Positions 19,269 to 27,403 of a stretch of DNA of 34,585 bases are shown here, in pieces. How positions within the stretch are numbered: position 1 is the first letter of the stretch; each line of letters opens with the position of its first letter. The translations under genes and the position numbers were made by a program. The notes under the pieces were generated by a model that saw nothing but the letters and a program-made list of their open reading frames with translations, had not been told where the DNA came from and ran no database searches. The stretch spans positions 1 to 34,585 of IMG/VR virus record IMGVR_UViG_3300042860_003674, one strand, 5' to 3'. Source of the stretch: a virus.

Positions 19269-21895
19269 GTCGTATGCGTCGATACGCCGACACCGTCGCC
19301 CGAGCGTTCGTCACCGGTCCGGGCTCCGTCCCCGATCCTGGCATCGCCAACTACCTCGCGGGCTTCGGGCTCGAGCAGGAGTCGCGGGTCGACTATGGCG
19401 AGTACATCCAGACGAGCAACGCGGTCTACACCGCCGCGCGTATCCGCGCCTCGCTCCTCTCCTCGCTGCCGATCGTCGCCTACCGCGTCGGTCCCGACGG
19501 TCGCAAGGACAAGGTCACTGGCGGGCCGCTCGTCGAGCTCCTTTCGAAGGTCAACCCTTTTTGGACGTTCCAGCGGCTCGTCGAGATGACGGAGCTCAGC
19601 CTCTGCCTCTGGGGGTCCGCGTACATCTTCCTCGACCGGGGGACGAACCGACGCGGGCGACCGATGGAGATGTGGTGGGCGAGGCCGGACCGGGTCACCG
19701 TCGTCCCGGACAAAGAAGCCTACGTTAGCCACTTCCTCTACCAGGTCGGGAGCGATCAGGAGCCGATGCGCTTCGAGCGCGACGAGGTGATCTGGCTGCG
19801 CTACCCGAACCCGCTCGACGAGTTCGACGGGCTGTCGCCGCTCGCCTCCGCCGCGATCGCCGCCGACACGAGCCGGGCCGCGATGATCTCGAACGCCGCG
19901 ATGTTCCGGAACGGGCTGCAGCTCGCGGGGGTCGTGCAACCGGCGAACGGGCAGACGCTCACCGAAGAGCAGGCGCGCGGGCTCGAGCAGTCGATGAGCC
20001 GCCGGTTCAAAGGCGCGGACAAAGCGCACCGGTGGGGCGTCCTCCGCTTCGAGGCGAAGTTCCAGCCGCTGAGCGTGACGCCGAAGGACGCCGAATACCT
20101 CGGCTCGCTCAAGTGGTCGCTCGAGGAGATCTGTCGCGCCTACGGCGTCCCCCTCGACCTCGTCGGCGGCGAGCGCACCTACGCAAACCAACAGGACGCG
20201 CGGCTCGCGATCTGGACGGACACGATCCAGCCGGAGGCGCGCTTCATCGCGACCGAGCTCACCGAGCAGCTCCTGCCGCTGTTCCCCAACGTCGCCGACC
20301 TCATCGAGTTCGACCTCTCCGGCGTCGCGGTGCTGCAGGAAGCAGAGGCGGCGAAGTGGGAGATCGAGAAGCAGAAGCTCGACGCGGGGGTGATGCTCCC
20401 GAACGAGTGGCGCGCGTCGAAGGGTCTCGACCCGGTGCCGTGGGGTGACGCCTGGTGGGCACCGACCGGGAGTGGCGGCCTCGGTCCAGTCTCCTCCACA
20501 GTTCCGCCGGTAAGTGCTGCGACGGCATTGTCGAACGGAACCTTGACTGTCAACGAGGTCAGACAGTCGCAGGGTCTCGAACCGGTGTCGTGGGGAGACG
20601 CATGGTGGGTTCCTGCTGGATCAATGCCAGTCACGTCCGGCGAGGTCCCAACAGCGCAGGAGCCGGTCCAGCAGCCGATCGACGACACGCCTATCGACGA
20701 CGAAGACGACACGCCGAACGACCTCGACGACCTCGCGCGCTCGCACCGCGCCGTCGCCGACGTGGACCTGCGACCGACCGAAGAGGTCGCCGCCGTCGCC
20801 CGCCGCGCGCTCGCGTGGAAAGAGGAGGGGCGACCGGGCGGCACCGCCGTCGGTCTTGCCCGCGCGAACCAGCTCGCGAACCGGGAGCGCGTGTCGCCGG
20901 AGACGATCGCGCGGATGAAGAGCTTCTTCGCCCGGCACGAGATCGACAAGCAGGCCGAGGGCTTCAGCGACGGGGAGGACGGCTACCCGTCGCCCGGTCG
21001 CGTCGCGTGGGACCTCTGGGGCGGCGACCCGGGTCGCGCCTGGGCGGAGCGGAAGCAGCTCGAGATCGAGCGCGAACAGGAGGCCGGGCGGACGATCGTC
21101 GTCACCGGTCGCGAGTACGGCGACCCCGAACACGTCGAGCGGTTCGCCGCGTGGGTCCGCCGCCTCGAGCCGGAGGAGCGTCGCTTCGGGAACGCCGTCG
21201 CCGACCTGATGCGCCGACAGCGGCAGGCGGTCCTCGCCCGCGTCAAGAGCGAGCGCAGCGCGCGCACGATCGAGGATGCAGCCGAGAACCCGTTCGAGCT
21301 TGCGCGGTGGATCCGGGAGTTCCGCGTCGTGATGCGGCCGATATACCGCGACATCATCGCCGGCGCCGGACAGGATGGGCTCGCGCAGACCGGCGTCGGG
21401 ATGGCCTTCGACGTGCTCGACCCGCGCGTCGTCAGGTTCATGGAGCGGCAGATCCAACGCTTCGCCGAAGAGGTGAACCAGACGACGTGGGACGCGCTCC
21501 GGGCGACGCTCGCCGACAGCATCGCCCAGGGCGAGGACGTGCTCAAGGCCGCCGACCGCGTCAATACGATCATGGGCGACCGCATCCGGTCGAGCGCGGA
21601 GGCGATCGCGCGGACCGAGGTCGGCGCCGCCGTCAACGGTGGGCAGGAGGAGGGCTGGCGACAGTCCGGCGTCGTCGGCGGGAAGCGGTGGCTGTCCGCG
21701 ATCGACGACCGCACGCGACCCGACCACGTCGCCGCGCACGATCAGGCGGTCGCGATGGACGAGCCGTTCACCGTCGGTGGGGAGCGGGGCATGTACCCCG
21801 GAGATTTCCCGAGCGCGCGGAACGTGGTCAATTGTCGCTGCACAATGGTGCCGATCAGCGACACCGAGTGGGCGGCGATGAATGGGCGATCGTGA
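19265..21895 (+). CDS. Portal protein fused to a conserved unknown domain and a MuF-like head morphogenesis domain, 876 aa
   Basis: GTG 19265 overlaps terL. Residues ~1-425 are an HK97-type portal (YGEYIQTSNAVYTAARIRAS, VIWLRYPNPLDEFDGLSPLA, YGVPLDLVGG). A duplicated motif follows: GLDPVPWGDAWWAPTGS and GLEPVSWGDAWWVPAGS, about 52 residues apart. Residues ~492-600 contain a block I recall from other virion-associated proteins (RERVSPETIARMKSFFARHE, then SPGRVAWDLWGGDPGRAW), of unknown role. Residues ~776-872 are MuF-like: AEAIARTEVGAAVNGG, DDRTRPDHVAAHDQ, NVVNCRCTMVP. Portal and MuF are usually separate; here both enter the prohead as one chain. It forms the DNA entry ring and carries an internal head protein. 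Confidence 0.88.
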   Translation: MSRMRRYADTVARAFVTGPGSVPDPGIANYLAGFGLEQESRVDYGEYIQTSNAVYTAARIRASLLSSLPIVAYRVGPDGRKDKVTGGPLVELLSKVNPFWTFQRLVEMTELSLCLWGSAYIFLDRGTNRRGRPMEMWWARPDRVTVVPDKEAYVSHFLYQVGSDQEPMRFERDEVIWLRYPNPLDEFDGLSPLASAAIAADTSRAAMISNAAMFRNGLQLAGVVQPANGQTLTEEQARGLEQSMSRRFKGADKAHRWGVLRFEAKFQPLSVTPKDAEYLGSLKWSLEEICRAYGVPLDLVGGERTYANQQDARLAIWTDTIQPEARFIATELTEQLLPLFPNVADLIEFDLSGVAVLQEAEAAKWEIEKQKLDAGVMLPNEWRASKGLDPVPWGDAWWAPTGSGGLGPVSSTVPPVSAATALSNGTLTVNEVRQSQGLEPVSWGDAWWVPAGSMPVTSGEVPTAQEPVQQPIDDTPIDDEDDTPNDLDDLARSHRAVADVDLRPTEEVAAVARRALAWKEEGRPGGTAVGLARANQLANRERVSPETIARMKSFFARHEIDKQAEGFSDGEDGYPSPGRVAWDLWGGDPGRAWAERKQLEIEREQEAGRTIVVTGREYGDPEHVERFAAWVRRLEPEERRFGNAVADLMRRQRQAVLARVKSERSARTIEDAAENPFELARWIREFRVVMRPIYRDIIAGAGQDGLAQTGVGMAFDVLDPRVVRFMERQIQRFAEEVNQTTWDALRATLADSIAQGEDVLKAADRVNTIMGDRIRSSAEAIARTEVGAAVNGGQEEGWRQSGVVGGKRWLSAIDDRTRPDHVAAHDQAVAMDEPFTVGGERGMYPGDFPSARNVVNCRCTMVPISDTEWAAMNGRS

Positions 21896-21916
21896 ACGCG
21901 TCCTTTTTCTGGCCAT

Positions 21917-21945
21917 TAGACAGGCACTGCTAATCTGTTTAGGGG
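21917..21945 (+). promoter_or_regulatory. Weak promoter-like sequence in the 121-nt gap before the protease gene
   Basis: TAGACA (21917-21922), 17-nt spacer, TAGGGG (21940-21945); the local DNA is unusually A/T-rich for this genome. An alternative -10, TAATCT, lies at 21931. The match is poor and could be chance, but the gap is the largest in the late operon. Confidence 0.25.
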
Positions 21946-22016
21946 CGATAGAGACCTATCTGGGGCTCGATCGCACAGTCGTTCCCCGCCGGAAGCGGGA
22001 CGACGGGAGGCAGTAA

Positions 22017-22976
22017 ATGCGATACATCCGTGGTGTGATTTCCCGTGCGGATACTCCTGAGAGCGAGGGGGCGCCGATCCGATTTGTCGCCTCAACAGAA
22101 GGTGTCGCCCGCGACGGCCTCGAGATCGGCATGGACGCCTGGAACCTCGACAATTACCGCCGGAACCCGGTCGTCCTCTGGGCGCACGACTACTCCGGAC
22201 AGCGTCCCCCGATCGGTCGCGCCGACGTCTTCGTGGACGGCGATCGGCTCATGGCGGACGTCACCTTCGACCAGTCCGACGACTTCGCCCGCAGCATCGA
22301 GGCGAAGTACCGCGGCGGCTTCCTGCACTCCGTCTCCGTCGGCTGGGATACCCAGGCGATGGAGCCGAGCCCGGTCGCCGGTAGCCGTGGGCGCGTCACC
22401 CGCGCCGACCTCCTCGACATCTCCGCCGTCCCGGTCCCCGGAGACCCGAACGCCCTGATCGCGCGACAGGCTCGCGCGCTCGCGGCGATCGCCGAGGCCG
22501 TGGACGTTCCTGCGACGACGCCGGAGCCGACGACCGCCGGATGGTCGGGTACAGCCGCCGAGATGGTGGCCCTGTACCGCGACACGGCACAGGGTCGGGG
22601 CTACGACGTCGCCGATCGATACCGGCACCTTGCCCGCGCCTACGATCGCGCGGGGAAGATCGCGCCGGAGTACCTGGAGCCGGAGGCCCTCGAGGCCCTC
22701 GGCGTCGAGGGCGTTCGCGCCCTGTTCCTCGAGGGGGAGCCGGACATGTTCCCGGACGCCTTCGAATCCCGCGCGGGGGCCGTCCTCTCGCGGGAGAACC
22801 TCGCCGACCTTCAGGATGCCGTGAACGCGATCCAACGCGTGATCGAGCGCGGCATGAAGGCGAAGAGCGGCGACTATGACGAAGACGACATGACCCCGCG
22901 CGCTGCGGAAGCCGCCGTCGTCGAGACCCCGGACGAGGTGCTTACCCGCATCCTGTCCGCTATCAAGGAGAGCTAA
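22017..22976 (+). CDS. Prohead protease with C-terminal scaffold-like extension
   Basis: 319 aa; ATG 22017 after GGGAGG. Residues ~1-150 are the HK97-type prohead serine protease fold: VVLWAHDYSGQRPPIGRADV (catalytic His in WAHD), GGFLHSVSVGWDTQ (catalytic Ser), DLLDISAVPVPGDPNALIAR. Residues ~175-319 are helical and acidic, as in a scaffold or delta domain that would be cleaved away. It directs capsid assembly and processes the major capsid protein encoded next. Confidence 0.88.
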   Translation: MRYIRGVISRADTPESEGAPIRFVASTEGVARDGLEIGMDAWNLDNYRRNPVVLWAHDYSGQRPPIGRADVFVDGDRLMADVTFDQSDDFARSIEAKYRGGFLHSVSVGWDTQAMEPSPVAGSRGRVTRADLLDISAVPVPGDPNALIARQARALAAIAEAVDVPATTPEPTTAGWSGTAAEMVALYRDTAQGRGYDVADRYRHLARAYDRAGKIAPEYLEPEALEALGVEGVRALFLEGEPDMFPDAFESRAGAVLSRENLADLQDAVNAIQRVIERGMKAKSGDYDEDDMTPRAAEAAVVETPDEVLTRILSAIKES

Positions 22977-22977
22977 C

Positions 22978-24420
22978 GTGTCCGATAACGTTGTGAGCGA
23001 CATCGTCGCCCGTATCGAGTCCATGAACGCCGAGACCCGCGCAGCGGTGTCCGACGATCGCATCCGCCAGGTCGTCGAGGGCATCCTCGCCGACGGCGAG
23101 TTCGCCCGCAAGATGCGCTTCGGCAGCGGCGACTCCCGCCTGATCGGTTCGAAGTTCAGCCGCCACGGGCTGGGCGCGTCCGACATCGAGTTCCTGTACG
23201 ACCTCATGTCCGCCCGCTCGCGCGCCGGTATCGGTCGCGGCCCGTCGGAGGAGCTCGAGGGCGCGTTCCGCGCGATCTCCGATGCCCACTACCTGAGCGA
23301 GGACGAGATCAAGCGCATCGACGGGCGCGCGCTCGAAGAGCTCTACCCGCGCGTGAACAAGAAGCAGGCGCGCGCTCTCGAGGCCGCCTACCGCGCAATG
23401 GACACCGCCGAGACCGGCTTCGGTTCGCAGCTCGTCGGCGCGCAGTACGTCGGCGATTTGTGGGAAGCCGCCCGCCCGGACTCCCGCGTCTTCAACCTCA
23501 TCGACACCTTCGAGATGACCGCGCCGACCGCGTACCTGCCGGTCGAGGTGGACATCCCGGAAGTGCTCCTCGTCAGCGAGAACACCGCGAACAACGCGAG
23601 CAACTACACGACCACGAAGACGGGCTCGCAGCGCGTCGCGGTGTCGGCGTCGAAGTTCGTCATCCACCAGATGTGGAGCGGTGAGCTCGAAGAGGACAGC
23701 ATCATCCCGTTCGTCCCGTTCCTGCGCGCGCAGGCGGCGAAGGCGATCGCCCACTACTCCGATAGCCTCGTCCTCAACGGCGACACCACGAACGCGGGCA
23801 CCGGCAACATCAACCTCGACGACGCCGATCCCGCCGACACGAAGCACTACCTTGCGTTCGACGGCATCCGCCACGCGGCGATCGTGGACAACACCGCGAA
23901 CCTCCTCGACGCCGCCGGTGCGCTCGCGTTCACCGACCTGCGCGACGTTCGCGGTCTGCTCCTCGACCCGACCCGCCTGACCGACTGGGGTCACCCGACC
24001 GACATGAACGACCTGGTCTACGTCGCGGACCCGCAGACGGCGGACCACATCGCGACGTTCGACGAGGTCATCACCGCTCGCCAGTACGGCGCGGGCATCA
24101 ACGCCGACCTCCTCAACGGCGAAGTCGGTCGCATCATCGGGCACCCGGTGGTCGCGTCGATGGCGGTGTCGAAGACCGAAGCCGACGGCAAGGTGAGCAC
24201 CACCGGCGCGAACAACACCAAGGGGCAGGTCGTGGTGTTCAACCGCCGCGGCTTCAAGGCGGGCTGGCGCCGGCGCGTGCGCGTCGAGGTCGAGCGCATC
24301 CCGGCGACCGACCAGACCCGCATCGTCTACAGCATGCGCATGGGCTTCGGTCGCTTCACCCCGACGGGTGCGGCCTCCGGCATCGAGTGCGCGGCGGTTA
24401 TCTACAACATCGCCCTCTAG
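22978..24420 (+). CDS. Major capsid protein, HK97 fold
   Basis: 480 aa; GTG 22978 after AAGGAGAG. The first ~110 residues are helical and charged, a typical delta domain removed by the protease. The mature part has capsid features: TGFGSQLVGAQYVGDLWEAA, a YLPVEVDIPE strand, SASKFVIHQMWSGELEEDSI (spine-helix region), AKAIAHYSDSLVLNGDTTNA, and GRIIGHPVVASMAVSKTEAD. Codons are strongly biased to C or G at the third position, as for a highly expressed gene. It builds the icosahedral head. Confidence 0.9.
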   Translation: MSDNVVSDIVARIESMNAETRAAVSDDRIRQVVEGILADGEFARKMRFGSGDSRLIGSKFSRHGLGASDIEFLYDLMSARSRAGIGRGPSEELEGAFRAISDAHYLSEDEIKRIDGRALEELYPRVNKKQARALEAAYRAMDTAETGFGSQLVGAQYVGDLWEAARPDSRVFNLIDTFEMTAPTAYLPVEVDIPEVLLVSENTANNASNYTTTKTGSQRVAVSASKFVIHQMWSGELEEDSIIPFVPFLRAQAAKAIAHYSDSLVLNGDTTNAGTGNINLDDADPADTKHYLAFDGIRHAAIVDNTANLLDAAGALAFTDLRDVRGLLLDPTRLTDWGHPTDMNDLVYVADPQTADHIATFDEVITARQYGAGINADLLNGEVGRIIGHPVVASMAVSKTEADGKVSTTGANNTKGQVVVFNRRGFKAGWRRRVRVEVERIPATDQTRIVYSMRMGFGRFTPTGAASGIECAAVIYNIAL

Positions 24421-24428
24421 AGGCTCTA

Positions 24429-24469
24429 GGAGGCCCTAGGAGCGACGATATCGTCGCCCTAGGGTCTCC
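24429..24469 (+). other. Very stable hairpin after the major capsid gene
   Basis: GGAGGCCCTAGG pairs with CCTAGGGTCTCC around the inner palindrome CGACGATATCGTCG (24443-24456), with one bulged A: about 21 bp. There is no T tract. It is likely to block 3' exonuclease decay, or to attenuate transcription so the capsid message is made in excess over the downstream genes. Confidence 0.7.
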
Positions 24470-24484
24470 GCATAGGGAGGCAAT

Positions 24485-24910
24485 ATGCCGACGATTACAC
24501 GAGATATGAGCAAGGGGCAGCTCGTCGCCCTCGCGTTCGGACAGGATGCGGTCGCCGCGTCGCAGACCGACGTCCAGCTCCCGGTCGCGATGGCCGAGGC
24601 GTCGATGGTCGTCACCGGCTACGTCGCGCCGTGGGCCGGTCGCGTGGTCGCCGTCGCCGCGTCGCTGTCGGCTGCCGCGACGGCGGGCACGCTCACCGTC
24701 GGCGCGACGTTCGGCGGGACCGAAGACGCGGATACGACGATGACGATCGCGACCGAGACCGAGAAGTCGGTTCGGGTCCTCCGCACCGCTGCCGAGTTCG
24801 CGGCGGGTGCGGTGATCGGCTGCGAGATCACGTCGAGCGCGACCTGGGACGGCACGACCGCCGACCTCGCCGCGCAGGTCTACGTCGTCTACGACGTGGA
24901 AGGCATCTAG
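24485..24910 (+). CDS. Putative head decoration / head fibre protein, 141 aa
   Basis: ATG 24485 after a GGGAGG site. Ala/Thr/Val-rich and predicted beta-rich (GRVVAVAASLSAAATAGTLT, VGATFGGTEDADTTMTIATE), ending in AAQVYVVYDVEGI. Location between capsid and connector genes is where decoration and head-fibre proteins are encoded. No defined family is recognised; the call is from context. Confidence 0.5.
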   Translation: MPTITRDMSKGQLVALAFGQDAVAASQTDVQLPVAMAEASMVVTGYVAPWAGRVVAVAASLSAAATAGTLTVGATFGGTEDADTTMTIATETEKSVRVLRTAAEFAAGAVIGCEITSSATWDGTTADLAAQVYVVYDVEGI

Positions 24911-24980
24911 TGCAGATCACCGGCGGTGCGCCCGGATCGGGTGGCGCCGCCGGCGCGATCTTCATGACCAGGGAGATCCG

Positions 24981-25199
24981 ATGCAGTACCGCGTGAACCA
25001 CCGATACAAGTCGCCGGGCATCTCCCTCGAGGCGGGCACCGTTGTCGATCTCGACGAGGAGACGGCGGCGTTCCTCGAGCGCGACTCGCCCGGGGTCCTC
25101 TCGCCGGTGGTCGCTGCGCGGGACGTTGCCGAGCCGATGCAGACGCGACAGGTGACGGCTCCGACCGGTCGCCGGTCGCGGACGACCACGGGAGGCTAG
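24981..25199 (+). CDS. Small head-module protein, 72 aa
   Basis: ATG 24981 after GGGAGAT. A beta-rich start (MQYRVNHRYKSPGISLEAGT VVDLDEE in two parts) has the style of small proteins found between capsid and connector genes in many siphophages. The 3' part is basic and likely disordered. Role unknown. The 70-nt gap upstream holds only a low-complexity 28-codon frame. Confidence 0.6.
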   Translation: MQYRVNHRYKSPGISLEAGTVVDLDEETAAFLERDSPGVLSPVVAARDVAEPMQTRQVTAPTGRRSRTTTGG

Positions 25200-25202
25200 C
25201 CG

Positions 25203-25790
25203 ATGGCGGACTACGCGACGCTCGCCCAGGTGAAGGCCCGGCTCTCGCGGACGGACGATCGCGACGACGCGACGATCACCGCGCTGATCACCGCCGCCTC
25301 TCGCATGGTCGAAGAGATGACGAACCGGCGATACGACCAGACCACGGAGACGCGCTACTTCACGCCGTCCGGGACGTACTGGACATGGATCGACGACCTC
25401 GTCTCGGTGACGAGTGTCGCGACCGACATCGACGGCAACCGCACCTATACCGAGGTGTGGACGGCGAACGACTACGAGCTCGAGCCGGTGAACGCCGCCG
25501 GGCGGAGCTGGCCATACACGACGCTCGCGATCACTCCGCAGGGGACGCGCTCGTTCCCGGTGCTTCGGCGCGGGGTCCGCATCGCGGGGGTCTGGGGCTG
25601 GCCCGCTGTCCCGCAGCCGGTGACCGAGGCGACGATCCTCATGGTCATCCGGCTGTTCAAGCGCACCGACGCGCCGTTCGGGATCGTTGGCTCGACAGAC
25701 CTCGGCAACGTCGCGACGCTCCCGCGCGTCGATCCCGACATCGCCGCGATGCTTGCGCCCTACCGGCGCATGATCCTGGAGCCGATCTAG
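25203..25790 (+). CDS. Head-tail connector / adaptor protein (HK97 gp6-like)
   Basis: 195 aa. N-terminal LAQVKARLSRTDDRDDATIT followed by an ITAASRMVEEMTNRRY helix is the common start of gp6-like adaptors (a helical pair that binds the portal). The C-terminal part, TEATILMVIRLFKRTDAPFG and RVDPDIAAMLAPYRR, also fits this family. It would form a ring below the portal. Confidence 0.75.
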   Translation: MADYATLAQVKARLSRTDDRDDATITALITAASRMVEEMTNRRYDQTTETRYFTPSGTYWTWIDDLVSVTSVATDIDGNRTYTEVWTANDYELEPVNAAGRSWPYTTLAITPQGTRSFPVLRRGVRIAGVWGWPAVPQPVTEATILMVIRLFKRTDAPFGIVGSTDLGNVATLPRVDPDIAAMLAPYRRMILEPI

Positions 25791-26302
25791 TGGCGGGGGA
25801 GTTCGAGGTCCGGATCGAGATCGAGGGACTCGACAAGCTCAAGAGCAAGCTGAAGAGCAAGACCGCCGCCGGTCCGGCTCGACGATTCCTTACCCGGTCC
25901 GGGAAAGAAATCATCAAGGAAGCGAAGCCGCTCACGCCGGTCAACTTCGGGACGCTCCGCCGGAGCATCGACAAAGAAGTCGCGACGACGACACCGGTCC
26001 CGACCTACGTCAAGGTCGGCACGAACGTCGAGTATGCGCCGTTCGTCGAGTTCGGTCGCGGTCCGGGGAAGCTTCCGCCCAAAGACGCTATCGAAAAGTG
26101 GTATCGGCGCAAGAGTAAAGCAAAGAAGACCGACGACGTGTCGGCTGCGGTGACGGCGATCCGGTGGAAGATCGCGAAGAAGGGAACGGAAGAGCAGCCG
26201 TTCCTCCGCGACGGCTTCAAAGCGGCGGTACCGGCTATCCAGCAGCACGTCTACACGTTCGCGGACGAGCTCGAGGAGGCCTACAAGCGTGGCAGTTCCT
26301 GA
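25790..26302 (+). CDS. HK97 gp10-like head-tail joining / tail completion protein
   Basis: 170 aa; GTG 25790 overlaps the adaptor stop. Family features: IEIEGLDKLKSKLKSK, then SGKEIIKEAKPLTPVNFGTL, RRSIDKEV, VGTNVEYAPFVEFGRGPGK and EQPFLRDGFKAAVPAI. The order NVEYAPFVEFG...QPFL is the signature of gp10-like proteins. It helps join the head to the tail. Confidence 0.82.
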   Translation: MAGEFEVRIEIEGLDKLKSKLKSKTAAGPARRFLTRSGKEIIKEAKPLTPVNFGTLRRSIDKEVATTTPVPTYVKVGTNVEYAPFVEFGRGPGKLPPKDAIEKWYRRKSKAKKTDDVSAAVTAIRWKIAKKGTEEQPFLRDGFKAAVPAIQQHVYTFADELEEAYKRGSS

Positions 26303-26765
26303 CATCATCCGCGAGGTCGTCGCGACGGTCCGCTCCCTCCCACTCCTCGGCACCGCCTACGACGCGCCGGTCGATCAGGTCTACGGACCGTGGCCCGCGA
26401 TCGTCGCCTACCCGGAGGGCGGCACCGTCCGCCTCGCTACCACGCACACGGCGCACGCTCGCCCGGGGACGTGGGGCGTCCACACGATTAGCATCCGGAT
26501 CCACTGGCCCCGCAAGGACCTCGAGTTCGACACCGAGCGCATCCTCGGGTTCGCCGACGCGATCCCGGCAGCCTTGATGGCGAGCTTCATCCGCGACCGC
26601 TTCGGCGGCACGGTCGTCGCCCTGGGCGATGCGCGGTCGCCCGGAGCGTCGGGGGCGATCCGTTACGAGTTCGGCGACGGGAACTACGGCGGCGTCGATA
26701 CGCTCGCGTTCGGGTTCTCGTTCGACGTGACCACCGAGTACGCGGTGGAGGAGGCTATCCCATGA
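26289..26765 (+). CDS. Tail terminator-like protein
   Basis: 158 aa; GTG 26289 overlaps the previous gene by 14 nt. The alpha/beta layout (N-terminal helix IIREVVATVRSL, strand with YGPWPAIVAYPEG, HTISIRIHWPRKDLEFD, and a C-terminal FDVTTEYAVEE strand) and its place between gp10-like and tail tube genes fit a tail terminator (gpU-like). Assignment depends mainly on gene order. Confidence 0.6.
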   Translation: MAVPDIIREVVATVRSLPLLGTAYDAPVDQVYGPWPAIVAYPEGGTVRLATTHTAHARPGTWGVHTISIRIHWPRKDLEFDTERILGFADAIPAALMASFIRDRFGGTVVALGDARSPGASGAIRYEFGDGNYGGVDTLAFGFSFDVTTEYAVEEAIP

Positions 26766-27010
26766 TCGAGCCCACGACCCACGAGTGGCGGGGCGTGCTC
26801 CGCTACAGCTGTCCGCTCTGCGCGTTCGACACGGGCGACCAGGAGACCGCCCGCGACCACATCCTGTGGCGTCACCGTCTCGAGACGAAGCCCGCGCCGG
26901 TCGTCGCCGACCCCGCGCCGGCGAAGGCGAAGCGCAAGCCGGAGCCCGAGCCCGTCGTCGAGGAACCGTCCTTCGGTGAGCGCATCGCCGCGCTCGAGAC
27001 AGGAGAGTAA
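26762..27010 (+). CDS. C2H2-type zinc-finger protein, 82 aa, in the head-tail module
   Basis: ATG 26762 overlaps the upstream stop by 4 nt. Residues ~15-40 read YSCPLCAFDTGDQETARDHI followed by LWRH: two Cys and two His in near-classical C2H2 spacing. A Lys/Pro/Glu-rich tail follows (residues ~43-70). Zinc fingers are unusual at this position in a tail operon. It may bind DNA or a virion protein; no family recognised. Confidence 0.65.
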   Translation: MIEPTTHEWRGVLRYSCPLCAFDTGDQETARDHILWRHRLETKPAPVVADPAPAKAKRKPEPEPVVEEPSFGERIAALETGE

Positions 27011-27013
27011 GAC

Positions 27014-27361
27014 ATGCCGCGCGTCACCCTCACCCGCACGAACAGCCCGGGACCGAACCCGTCCGCCGGGGTCGCCGTCACGATGACGGCGGCGGACACG
27101 AGCAACTTCGAGCAGTTCGCGCTGACCGGTCGCGAGGTCCTCATCGTTCAGAACACCGGCGCGAGCTCCTACACCTACACGATCACGTCGGTCGCCGACC
27201 CCTACGGGCGGACCGGCGACATCACGACCCAGTCGATCGCCGCCGGGGCGATCCACACCCTCGGCCCCTTCGGGCTCGCCGGATGGCAGCAGACCGACGG
27301 ACGGCTTTATCTGCAAGCGTCGAACACCGCGGTGAAGTTCGGGGTGATTGCACTCCCGTAA
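27014..27361 (+). CDS. Putative structural beta-sandwich protein, 115 aa
   Basis: ATG 27014 after AGGAGAG. Beta-rich, Ser/Thr/Gly-rich: VLIVQNTGASSYTYTITSVA, then SIAAGAIHTLGPFGLAGWQQ and a final strand FGVIALP. This style (NTG..., QSIAAGA..., LGPF...) occurs in small phage capsid or tail surface proteins. Probably a decoration or minor tail protein; the family is not certain. Confidence 0.6.
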   Translation: MPRVTLTRTNSPGPNPSAGVAVTMTAADTSNFEQFALTGREVLIVQNTGASSYTYTITSVADPYGRTGDITTQSIAAGAIHTLGPFGLAGWQQTDGRLYLQASNTAVKFGVIALP

Positions 27362-27371
27362 TAGACTGAAA

Positions 27372-27389
27372 GAGCGGGGCGTCCCGCTC
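27372..27389 (+). other. Hairpin before the tail tube gene
   Basis: GAGCGGG (27372-27378), loop GCGT, CCCGCTC (27383-27389), ending 1 nt before the AGGAGG ribosome-binding site of the next gene. No T tract. Probably a 5' stabiliser of the tail tube message. Confidence 0.5.
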
Positions 27390-27403
27390 AGGAGGAAAAC
27401 GAC

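Noticed and set aside
21983-22000. Hairpin before the protease gene (CCCGC/GCGGG)
   Set aside because: Only five base pairs and no T tract in a GC-rich genome; could be chance.
24910-24996. 28-codon frame between the decoration and head-module genes
   Set aside because: Low-complexity Gly/Ala sequence, no SD, overlaps the next start; too little evidence.
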